64,000 nucleotides of DNA from Climacium dendroides (lineage: Eukaryota; Streptophyta; Bryopsida; Hypnales; Climaciaceae): positions 17,688,001 through 17,752,000 of the forward strand of contig OX467086.1 of NCBI GenBank assembly GCA_950106755.1, written 5' to 3'. Below the pieces are notes generated by a model that was given only the letters and a program-made list of their open reading frames with translations, did no database searches and was not told the origin of the DNA. Made by a program: the position numbers and the translations under genes. Of the stretch, positions 38,135-49,087 are shown piece by piece (within the stretch, counting starts at the first letter, position 1; every line of letters begins with the position of its first letter).

Positions 38135-41100
38135 TTTTGTTTTGGTATGATATTGAAATATCATCGGTTCATTGAGTGTGAGGATGTGATTCTTATTCTT
38201 ATTTTTAAATATATTATCCATTCAAATTATTTTTGATGTTGTAACAATTTATTTTTAGACGTGTTGATATCATATCTTTCAATTAACTTTTATTTTATTC
38301 ACAAAGCTAGGTAGGCAAAAATTTGGAATAAAATCACCTTAACCATTAGAAAAAATTTGGGGCCTCTAGAAGACTACGAGTTCCTAGGCTTTGAAACTGT
38401 CTTGACCATGTAGAAATATTACTAGTTGCACAGTCCGACGTGGTCGAGACCGTGCCATGTCATTTTTAAGAAAAAAAACAATTTTTTTTTCAATTTTTCT
38501 TTTGCATTTTAGAAATTTTAATATTATTTTTATTATTATTTTTTAAATTGACAACCAACCACATTCTTTTACTACCACGGGAACAGAATCGAGAATAGGC
38601 CTAAAAAGGTCTTTTGATGGCTTCAAATGTCTTCTAATGTGAGTGACTTTAAGTGAAAGGAGGTTGAGATCACTAATCCAATCCCCATATAAGGCTTGGC
38701 TAATGAGCTCTCACATCGTAACATGAAGACCAACTTTCTACTAGTGAGTAAATGAACAATTAATCTAAGTATGTATACATATTAGTTCAAGAATTCAAAG
38801 GTATAATAATAATTGGTCAAAGTTAGTAGGACTCAAAGCTAGTATCAAATAAGGAGACCCCCCTATTGCGCCACTAACCCAAAAATGTCATCATCACTCT
38901 TTGTGTACATATCCAAAATCAATATGTACATATTGATAGAAGAAATGATTTTAGAACCTTGACAAAAACAACTTTGACCCCTCATTACTTTTGCATACCA
39001 TATTCAAATATCATGTTCTTTGGTGCATTGGAACCTCCTTTCACTTGCCAACAAGAAAATATGGAAATTTGACTAGTCTAATAATAATAACTTAGGCAAT
39101 AGTAGCCAAAAGAAAAGGCAGTTTGAGGGTATCCACCTTAAGTCTTACCTAGATATGGGATCACAAAATCAAACTCATGATCATGGTTTTTTAGTAGTCT
39201 AGCTGAAACTCATGATGGTTTTGAAAAAGTCAATGCCTCAAAAGACACTTTTGCAAATTTGGATCACTGCCACTAGAGGATCTTTTATTGGGTCGAATGT
39301 CAAATGTGACAGAGGAGACATTTGGTCAACAGAAAAAAAAAAATTGGCTATGAAATGCGTGAAGTTCTTCTCTAGAAAATTTCAAATTAAATAAACATCT
39401 TGAATGAAATTGCTTGATTGTGGATGAAAACGAAATTATGAATATGTAATATGTGCTAGTGTGATATTTTTTATGTTGAAAATATGTGGATGAATGTTGA
39501 AATTTGGAGTATTATGTCACTTGATGAAAAATGAAAAACAAAACAAAACAAACTCTTGTTGGGAGTGCTTGCTTGAGTACTTGGTCTAATTCATCACAAT
39601 TCATTTTCAACCTTTTAGGAATAACTATAAAGGACATGAAGCAATACCTTCTGCTATGTACACAAATTGTTAATTAGAGTAGATAGGATTGATGGCAACA
39701 ATAATAATCAAGGAGAATTATGTGATACAATTCCAATAATTTGAAAATTTTCAAGCATTTAGTCAACTTGTCTTAAAGAACAAATCTAAAGAAGCATCAC
39801 CAATATGACATTTTTTTTATATAGATGTGACCTTGTGAAGTGCAATTGCCATATTTTTTACAGGGTTCCAAAAAAGATTTTGTCACTTCAAATGCTAATG
39901 TCTTGCAATCCACAAGGTAGAAATTTCTAGAGTTTTTCTACATCTTCTCAAACCGGCATACTATAAGATCCTATCATTACATAGGTCCAAATTTTATTTT
40001 TTTTTAAAATTTGGTACTTGCACTAAAAATGGTAGTTTGGAAGTGTTTTTGGTGAAAACCATTAGGAAAAAAATGAGCCTTTGAAAGGGGTCGTTTCCCT
40101 TTGAAATGTTCCATTCAATGAAACCACAAACATTTTGAGGAAAAAAAAATAATAATAATAATAATAATTTTTAAAATTTAAAAATAGCAATTTGGCATGG
40201 TCACATTGATGCCATATCAAATTTCAAAATTTTATAATTTTGTATTTATTTTGATATTAATGTTTTTTTTTTCAATTATTGAATTGAACTATCTCACACT
40301 AATCAAGCCCTATAATTCACTAGCCAAATATTATTTAGTTTTAAAAATTAATTAATTAATTTTTTCTACCAATGTTCCTTACTGTTGGGAACTCACATTC
40401 CTTTGAGGGCTCATTTTTCTAATGATAGTTAAAGAATTTTAGAGGTTAAAGGTTAAAGAGATTTTTGATTTCCCTTGGGATTGCCTTCTGGAGATGTAAA
40501 TGTCATCTTAAGGATTAAATATTGGGCAACAATGTAAGATTCATTCTTATTAGGATCATTTAATTTTTTTAATTTTAATTTTAATTTTTCATGATAGTGT
40601 ATCTTGTGAATTGGACTTAGAACTAGAATTAGGGCTTTTTTCCAGCTTTCTATTGCTAAATTGCACCCAGAAAAAATATTTTGGTTAAAAAATGGCAAAA
40701 AATTGTAAACCTTTTCACCAAGAAGACTTCAAATTAATTATTTTTTTTGATGAAATTGCTAGATTATGGATGAAAACAAAATTATAGACATGTAAGATAT
40801 GCTAATGCAATACTTTCTATCCAATATGTGGATGAATGCAAAAATTTGGAGCACCACTAAAAAAATTTATATCACCACTTTGGCACTTTATAAAGAATAA
40901 AAATAAATGAAAAAGAAACATATATTAGTCTAACAACTATCATGAAAATTTTACAATAGGTCAGTGTTACCAAATTTTCATAAAATGAGCAGACTACTGT
41001 TAATTCCTTAAATCCAAAACAATTTTTTAAGTATATGGTCAATTGCTATAAATAGAATTTGGCTTTATTTAAAATTGAGTGCAGTTTTTTGTATGGAATT

Positions 41101-41704
41101 CTCTAAAAGAAATTTGGGAATCAAAGTTGTGCACAAATTATATGAATTGGGATGCATTTTCTATGTTGTTTTCTTCTTTGGAATCACTTGAGGGATAGAA
41201 TTTTGGTTTGGATCCTTTCTTGACATTGATAATTATTTAATTGGTAGTTATTATGGAATGATACAACTCTTTATTTTAGATGATTATACACACTTGAGGA
41301 TGAATAATTGATTTTTATTCATATTTTGCATGTTTCATTCATACTCAATTGCTCACTAAACAAAATAACTTCATCATTCCAATGAAGATAGATCTCTTCA
41401 CTATCCCAATAAATGAAATACAAAACTCTCCTCATCACAAAGTCACTTCTTACAAAGGGGGTGTTTGGTTGACTCAATATTCAATTGACCAACATATTTT
41501 TTTGAGCAATTTTTTGCTCAAAAGAAATTTAATTTTTGTAAAGAATATTAGGTAATATATTCCCCCATTTTCAATGAATGAAATTGCCATATTGCTACAT
41601 ATTCTTAAGATAATATCACTCTTTCATGAATGAATGAACATTCTTTTGGATGAATATTTTAAATTTTATCTACAATTTTCACATTTCAACCATTTATATA
41701 CTTA
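38135..41704. other. AT-rich intergenic region
   Basis: No supported gene. Contains the third R3 repeat (about 38835-39080), an ATA microsatellite at about 40150-40170 and many A/T runs. Confidence 0.55.
38835..39080 (+). repeat. R3-family repeat, copy 3
   Basis: Partner of 35975-36205. It has the same block order and ends in AACAAGAAAATATGGAAATT. Confidence 0.7.
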
Positions 41705-42034
41705 AGGTAGGAGCACCCATAACTATCAATTTAAGGGTTTTGAACGTAATATCTGCTAATAAACATTCAAAAAGTTATTGAATCCTACTAGCAAGAGAAA
41801 AAAAATTCTTATGCACTTTCAAATGTATTATTAGGGCACTGTGAGAATAGAATAAGTTGTGAATTTTTAAAGAGCCAACTATACATGCACTTAATACCAA
41901 CACCATGGGCTCATGTTTAAACGTAGTTACGGATGTAGTACATCCTTATAATCACATCTATTCACTTCTTAAGATTTTTCAAGATTTAAGAAGTGACAGT
42001 TACAGGTAGAGTGACGATTATGGGTGCTCCTACC
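41705..42034. mobile_element. MITE with TTA target duplication (PIF/Harbinger-like), 330 bp
   Basis: Perfect terminal inverted repeats AGGTAGGAGCACCCATAA, flanked by TTA at 41702-41704 and 42035-42037. A 3-bp TTA/TAA duplication is the mark of PIF/Harbinger (Tourist-type) elements. The interior is AT-rich and non-coding. Another MITE lies only 50 bp to the right. Confidence 0.78.
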
Positions 42035-42087
42035 TTAGATGTAAACAACTGCATTACTCCAGCGAAGATAGCTTCCTGCACTCACTA

Positions 42088-42359
42088 CACTAAAATTGGT
42101 AAATAGTGTTGGCTACACTAATTGTTAACAATAACACTAATTGTGATTTGCAAGGTTAGTGTTAGAACATTATTTACCCATTCTAACACTATTTTAGCTC
42201 TATAGTAAAATCTAGTCATTTCAACATTTCTACGAGAGTGCATTTAGTGTTAGATGGGAACAAAATATAGCTGTTGGAATGGTAATATAATAAGTTAAGG
42301 CTATGATCCAGTTCACTACAACACTAATTATCACCCAACACCATTTACCAATTTTAGTG
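42088..42359. mobile_element. TIR MITE, 272 bp, TA flanks
   Basis: Terminal inverted repeats of about 25 bp, CACTAAAATTGGTAAAT followed by A/G and GTGTTGG, with one mismatch. The dinucleotide TA flanks both ends, which fits Tc1/mariner-type insertion, though the CACTA start leaves the superfamily open. ACACTAA subrepeats occur inside. Confidence 0.75.
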
Positions 42360-43761
42360 TACCCATAATAAATGAAAAAAATCCCTGCAAATGCCTGCAC
42401 CTGTCCTTCATACTCCCTCATGGATATGTCTTATTTGGAAGAATAACTCTGTAATCAAATGTCTCATCTTGTCACTTCCAGCAGAACTTATCACATCATG
42501 AAGGTCCTCATGAAAGCAAGGTACAACCGTTAAGATCCCTGATTTTTCCTCCTTTTTTTCAATAATTCACCCCTGTTATCACTAAAGTACCACCATCTGG
42601 TCTTACACTGGGTTGGTCAAATTAGGAAGTACGAGGACTGTGAACGCATGACGTAGCTAGAGGTCTATAAGTTCTGATCTTCGAATAGAAATTATCTTCG
42701 AATGGGGTTGTTTGCTATCAATTATAATGGTCCACAACCTACGGATAGATATTTGATCTCAACAGACTTGCTCTTGTACCCAAAGCGATCTCTCAACAGG
42801 CTCACCAACTTACATCTCCCCCCAAAATTTGCTCCTACATAAGTTGAAATTTACACAATTTACACAATTACCTTCCTCCCCTCATTTCAAGCTCAAACAT
42901 TTCACCTACAGCAGCTTCCGTAATCATGCTGCAACTTCTCCAGTCACAAATTAATGCGTCTACCGGAAGGGTCCAAAGGTCTGCAATGGACACTGGAAGC
43001 TTTCCAACCTATTTTCCAGCTGCACAGTTCCCACGGTTACTGTTTACATCATTCAAGGAGCATTTCGTTCTACTCAAGTATCATCACCTTAAACTTCTGA
43101 AACCAATCAGAAGAAAGCCGGAGTTATCCTGAACTCATACGGTTTCCAACCCTATTTCAAAAATGACGAAAAAAAAGTAGCTTTCCAGCAAATGCAGATT
43201 CAATCAGGCCATCAATATGTTGGAAAACTATAGATTAACATCTCCTAAATAGAGTCAACACCCCACTTCGACACAATTACAGGGTCTTATAGGATATCAT
43301 GGAATAGACTCAATTACCGATTGTCATTCATAAGGATATTATCGCCGAATATAACTCTTACAGTGAGGCATCTCAAGATCAAGTAGTCCCAAGAGATGAC
43401 CGAGGAACATAAAGCAGCGCCAAGGCTATCTTATAGCTCAAAGGCCAAGCTGCAGGCAGGAACTCAACAAGATCTTCAGAACTTGGAAATCCACTGCAAA
43501 GCCAAGTAAAATAGAATAGCTCTTACAGTGAGGCATCTCAAGATCGAAGAGAGATGACCGAGGAACATAAAGCAGCGCCAAGGCTTTGTGATTGCTCAAA
43601 GACTAAGCTACAGACACGACCTAAACAAGATCTTCAGAACTCGGAAACCCACTGCAAAGCCACTTAACAAAAGAGAAAGACAGGAACATAAGTTATACGT
43701 CGTAAGGCCAAATAAAATGCCGTAGAAGTAGTACTGGATTTAACACAGTTTCTCCTCCATA
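42360..43761. other. Intergenic and 3' region of NAGK
   Basis: No clear gene. A 68-codon ATG-started frame at 42926-43132 (+) sits in a less AT-rich patch but matches nothing I know. The NAGK-proximal part carries the 165-bp tandem duplication listed separately and is probably 3' UTR. Confidence 0.5.
43355..43670. repeat. Tandem duplication, about 165-bp period, in the NAGK 3' region
   Basis: CTCTTACAGTGAGGCATCTC begins at 43355 and 43520. Both copies continue with GATGACCGAGGAACATAAAG, CAGCGCCAAGGCT and AAGATCTTCAGAACT, but differ by a short deletion and scattered substitutions. It lies about 90-400 bp past the stop codon on the gene strand. Confidence 0.85.
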
Positions 43762-46024
43762 TTAACCAGTGATCATGGTTCCAGCGCCCTCATCTGTCAT
43801 AATCTCAAGAAGCAAAGAATGGGGGGCTCGGCCATCAATGATATGCGTTGCACTCACGCCCTGAGCCAATGATTTGACACAACATTCCACTTTGGGGATC
43901 ATTCCTCCGGAGACAATCCCATCGTCGATCAGCCTCCGCACGCCCTTGATGTCAACCTCCCGCACCAGCGTGCTGCTGTCCTTGTGATCCATCATCAACC
44001 CTTGCACGTCGGTCATGAGAATCAGCTTCTCCGCACCCAAAGAGGCCGCAATCTCCCCTGCGGCCGTGTCGGCGTTGATGTTGTACGCTTGGCCCTCCGT
44101 GTCCGCGGCCACCGAGGCAATCACGGGGAGCTGGCCGTTGTTCAAGATCCCGCGCACCACGCTGGTGTCGATGGCGGTGATGTCGCCGACGAAGCCCAGG
44201 CCGCCGCCTGCGGCTCTGGCGGTGATCAGTTTCCCGTCTTTGCCACACATGCCCACGGCACAGCCTCCCGCCCGGTTGATCAGCGAGACTAGAGACTTGT
44301 TAACCTGCAATCAAGGACACACATTAGGGCTCAAGCACAAGCAAGAGTGAATGCAAGCCACACGCAAGTGCAATTCCTTAACCCCTGAGTGCTCAAATGG
44401 TCGATCAACCTGTTGAGACATGCATGACATTCCATAGTTAGCAGTATATAGAAAGCTAAGTCCTCCATGACACGAAGATATCGACTTTGCAGATTTACGT
44501 AGATCTTGGCATCGCAAATCAAGTCAAAAATGGGTTCCCAAGAGCTCAGATAGCAGAAACATAAGCGCAAAAGCCAATGTAGATTCTGAATCTAATATGG
44601 CAGAGTCTCTATGATTGAGGAGGATTGTAGCACATAATGTTAGTCATTAATTGTACTTCCAACCCACCCAAAAATTTGATCTGGATAGTGTGCAAAAATG
44701 AGATTCAAATAACATTCAAGTACACCAACTTAGCCTCAAGGACCACGTTCAGTGATGAATTTTGCAGTCTAAATGTTTTACTGCTATGATCTTCTAGCCT
44801 ACTTAGAACCAACGTCTGAAAATTTGAAGACAAGAAAAACACAATATACTCTTCAAGATCCCACATTGGATTTTACAATTAGATATGAAAAGGCAATTTT
44901 GAAAGGGATCAGATTTTGGTTAGAATTTCAAAATGCCATTTGCATAGGCATTAAGTCAAAAGCAATAATCAAGGTCATGATCATCAAAAATAATTTGCAA
45001 ATAAGTATCTACCTCACCGCAATTAACTGATAAGTAACTTGCAAGTTTAATTTGATAACGACGTCCTTGATTGCCATTACCTAGTCCAATTTAGCTTACA
45101 GAAGAGTTAATCCCCAGTCAATTCACAATCACTACACGTAACGATTCAAGAATTCGAACAAAAGGAGTTAACCGCTCCCAACACTACTCTAATCATCTCC
45201 GATGGCAAAAACAATACTGAGATTCAAAATTCGATACAAACCATACTCATTAGGGGTCGTCCAAATGCAAGACATGCGTTCCTCAATAAGAGCCGATTCT
45301 CGATTCTCAAACAAGATTTCAAAACCTCTACGCGAGGGCTAGCACTTCTGACAAGAAATTAGTCTCAGAATCGCGCAGGGCTCAACAATCTCTCGCAAAA
45401 AAGAGCCACATGGAAATCAAAAGACGGAAACATTTCAAAAACTCAAGATTCTTGCAGCTTCGAAATTCCTCTTCTAAATTAGGGTTTAGTGACCACCCCA
45501 CAATTCCTCCCTAAACCCTAGCTCAGGGTTTAACGACCCGCACTCACCCTGCCCACGAGCACCATCTCCACGACTTCCATCGTCGCTTCATCCGTCACCC
45601 GCAACCCATTCTTAAACATCGGCTCAATTCCCAGCTTCCCCAGCCACTGATTAATTTCAGGCCCTCCTCCATGCACCAACACACACTTCATACCCACACA
45701 AGACAACAGTACCAAATCTTTTATCACCCCATCCTTCAAGCTCTCATCCTTCATGGCCGCACCTCCATACTTCACCACCACCGTCTTCCCCTGGAACCGC
45801 TGAATGAACGGCAACGCTTCCGCGAGGATGTCCACTCGCTCCTTCCCCGTGTACTGGCTCGTCGCCTTCGCCACCTCCTGCGCCGCTACTGCCCGAGCTC
45901 CCTGAAAGGCTCTTCTCTTGATGAAGCTCACATTCCTGCAGGCAATGTTGCTGCGAGCTGGTGAAAGTTGGATCCCCGTGTAGTCCTTTGAGAGTGCAGG
46001 ACTGGCAGACTTCGAGAAAGCCAT
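43762..46024 (-). CDS. NAGK: Chloroplast N-acetylglutamate kinase (ArgB-type)
   Basis: Two exons on the minus strand, 45548-46024 and 43762-44304, joined in phase 0 (339 residues, TAA stop). NAGK phosphorylates N-acetyl-L-glutamate with ATP, the controlling step of arginine synthesis in plastids, and in plants is relieved from arginine inhibition by PII. The Ser/Arg/Ala-rich first 50 or so residues look like a transit peptide. The amino-acid kinase fold follows: [10 protein letters not shown] (ATP-phosphate lysine), [14 protein letters not shown] (substrate loop), [22 protein letters not shown]-site-like [34 protein letters not shown], and a C-terminal [14 protein letters not shown]...HIIDGR...EGAGTMITG, the arginine/PII-responsive region. 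The first in-frame ATG is 46024; the open frame extends upstream only through non-ATG codons. The intron is 1243 bp, with AAACCCTA-like motifs near its 5' end. Confidence 0.96.
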
Positions 46025-46490
46025 CACAGAGGATGCTAAGCCTGATGAAGCGCACAGTGTGTGCAATATGAGTCTAAATCTGCGACATGAGCAGGAAGGA
46101 AAGGGCTAACTCCCTAAGGTTGGGAATTGGGTTTGAGGCTTTGCAACTGAATTTGGGAAGAAGGTCCGCTTGGGCTGCAGTTGATGAGTCCGAGAGAGAA
46201 GAATCTCTTATTTTGTATTTTTGTTTGGAAGTGGGTCTGGGGTGAGGATCTTCAAAGAATCAAACCTCCTCGGGATCCTATGACCGTGAGCTACAGAAGC
46301 GAAAGTTCCTTCGAGTATTTCCATTGGTCCTTCAAAAGTTCATTCCGTCAAACAGAATAATTTTCAAAACTTAGGGTGGACTTTCTTCTGCGGTCAGAAT
46401 CATAAAATAAGTTTCAAAGTATTCCAGAATCGGAATTGCTTATAACATTCAGTAGCAGCGAGAAGGACTGCCTTCCCTTAGACAGAATGA

Positions 46491-46539
46491 TGTGGAATAT
46501 TTCACACCATTGATGATATGGTGTGGAATATTTCACACC
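46491..46539. promoter_or_regulatory. Paired near-palindromic motif upstream of NAGK
   Basis: TGTGGAATATTTCACACC occurs twice, at 46491-46508 and 46522-46539, about 31 bp apart. Each is almost its own reverse complement (GGTGTG...CACACC around an AATATT centre). They lie 467-515 bp before the NAGK start codon. A paired dyad this close to a promoter could bind a dimeric factor, but that is inference. Confidence 0.4.
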
Positions 46540-46925
46540 CATCAGTACCTATGACGACACGCGTCGCAAAGAGATCAGAAAATCGAAGCTCACTCGGTTA
46601 GGTACCTGGGACAAAACTATAGTTTAATTTAATAAACAAAATAGGTTATTAAAAAACCAATGCATTCAACTAGGTTAGAAACAGAATCAATGTTCAAGAT
46701 TAAAATTTTCATGATATTATCATTCTACTCATTGAAACTAATGCTTCAATTTCCTCATTGTGTTTTAAACGCCTTTCATGACTTGTGATTTAAGAATGAG
46801 AAGACAAATCTTTATATACATATGGGGTGGTAGGTGGTAAAGTAAACAATGTGGGATAAATAAATTAAAGTTAGTAGGAGCTCAACCGCTCATAGTTAAG
46901 TCAAATTAAAGCAAGAATTCTATTT

Positions 46926-47280
46926 GAAGTAAAATTTCAGACCTCATTTAGTCATAGTAAAATAAAAAAAATTCAAAAAACTTTGGACTAAAAAAAGTTG
47001 AGAAATCTATTTGAATTTCATCTCTAAAAATTTGTTTGATATTTCAAGCCTCCAATCAAAAGTTATGGACAAATTTCAAAGAGGGGTTGGAAGGGACATT
47101 TTCTTTTACATCTTGAAACATCCTTTCTAAATTTTGTCCATAGCTTTTGATTGGAGGCTTGAAATATGAAACGGATTTTTGGAAATGAAATTCAAATAGA
47201 TTTTCCAACTTTTTTTAGTCCAAAGTTTTTTGAAAAAAATTATTTTGTCATGACTAAATGAGGTTTGAAATTTTACATAA
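46926..47280. mobile_element. Foldback element with about 150-bp arms
   Basis: The left arm (about 46926-47080) reappears inverted in the right arm (about 47125-47280): GTAAAATTTCAGACCTCATT/AAATGAGGTTTGAAATTTTAC at the outer ends, then AGTCAT, CTTTGGACTAAAAAAAGTTG, TCTATTTGAATTTCAT and ATTTCAAGCCTCCAATCAAA near the 45-bp loop. Arms differ by small indels. A transcript would fold into a long hairpin. Confidence 0.82.
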
Positions 47281-49087
47281 ACATCATTTTGACATTTTGA
47301 CAATACACGGTTTAGTATTCATTTTCAGATTATCCCATATCCTTTGAGGATTTATAGTGAAAAATCAATTTCAATATAAAAATGACATCTCCAACCTTCA
47401 TTCCTTCAAATGTTTCCTACTCAATTCCCTCATAGAGCTACCAAAATTATTTTTTGGATGGCAGAGGGTTAAATGACATTGGGATTTTGATTCAAAAGAT
47501 TCTCATAGTGTTTGGCAAATCATCTTAATGTTTCTTTAAATATTTGTTTACTTGGTTCAAGATTTAGAAGGAAAAAAAATCCGTAAACCATAAGTCTATT
47601 GCCATGATTTTGGTACCTGACACTGGAACTTACTTTAATTCCCCATGTGAATGTTTTTTGTGGATGATGCCTCCAAGGAAGGAAAGGTAGCCTCTCTAAA
47701 GGCTACTAAATGTTATAATTGCATGATGATTGCACTACTAACCTTGTGAGCAAGGAAAAAATATATTTTAGGGGTAGGTTTGTTGAGAGTAGGGAGAAAC
47801 TAGAAGTTAGAGCATTTGCAATGCGTGCTCTATAAATCATCCTTGTATCGGCAAATGTAGGGGTAGAGAATAAGCCCTACATAGTGAAGCGTTATATTTT
47901 AACAAAGGCGTCCCAATGTGCAGCTTCTTAATTAAATCCTATCTACAATTTTATTAAAAATAACATGAGGTGGTATGGATTGCTAAAGTTTAGTAACAAA
48001 TTCTCTGACTCATTTACTATTCACAAGGTGTTCACACTTCATGAGGTACGAAGCTGCATTCTTTTTGGCATCCATTGGCTATTTATTAAGAAATTAGCAA
48101 TTCATCAAGATGATCTATACAAATCAACTTATTGAGACATTTTGCAAGGCAACCAAAACTGAGACATAAATGTTGGTCCTACATAGTCCTTTATCAACGC
48201 CGTAGAACTACAATTTGCCATGACAGTTGCATTGGAGCATGTATTTAATTAAAAATGGCTTTCCAAACAGTACAATCCCGTTACCATTTGTATTGTAGGG
48301 AGCATTGCAGATGCTTTTAGAAACTTGCTTCTTCGACTTTTCAAGTACTTCTCCCTATAATCATGCCAACAAACTATTCTGATTTTTTTTACAAATATTG
48401 CATGTTTCTATGTATAGGAATCAAAAAGTGGTTTATCTTATCTAAAAGTTTTATAATTTTGGCCATAAATAAGTTTGACTCCAAGCTGGATTTCTATGAG
48501 CAAAAAAATCCCAAACTTCTAGAAAAGACAAAAGATTTTTTCAAATTCTACATGGAAGTATACTACTAACAATGTATTTGCAAGAAGACAATAAGAATTA
48601 TTGGATGGCAAAAATTTAGGGAGAAGCCCATGAAAAACTTGGAAGACAACTTTTCGACATTTGGAAAACATATTTTAACATTAGACTTGAAGATTAGAAA
48701 TTTCAACATTCATAGAATTTATTTAACTATAGAATATCAAGCTATCATTGCTTCGTTATACAATGTTACGAAGCTTTGTTGTTTACACATGGAAAATTCC
48801 TTTTAGGGCGTCCGTGTGAAAACGGATATAACCGACCCGTTTTCAATGCGGGCCCCAACGGAACCGAAAACTCTGACGCCAGCCGATTCTTCGATTCTCC
48901 ACCATCTTGTACTCTCTCGCAAATCTTCAAAGCATCACAGACTCGGGCTTTTGCAACTCAAATGCCGGCTTTGTTGCAGATTGCTGAACCCTCCTAGTTT
49001 CTCACAGCAATACACAACTGTAGTACTTCTGCCTTCGTTCAAATACTTCCCAGGGGAACAAACGACAATCTCTCGAGAGAATTCACG

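Larger units (their letters stand above)
46025..49087. other. Intergenic between NAGK (-) and TTL (+)
   Basis: Divergent spacer of about 3 kb. It holds the NAGK promoter side, a pair of palindromic motifs and a foldback element, listed separately, then AT-rich DNA without a supported gene. The last 250 bp (from about 48.84 kb) are GC-richer and are probably the TTL promoter and leader. Confidence 0.55.
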
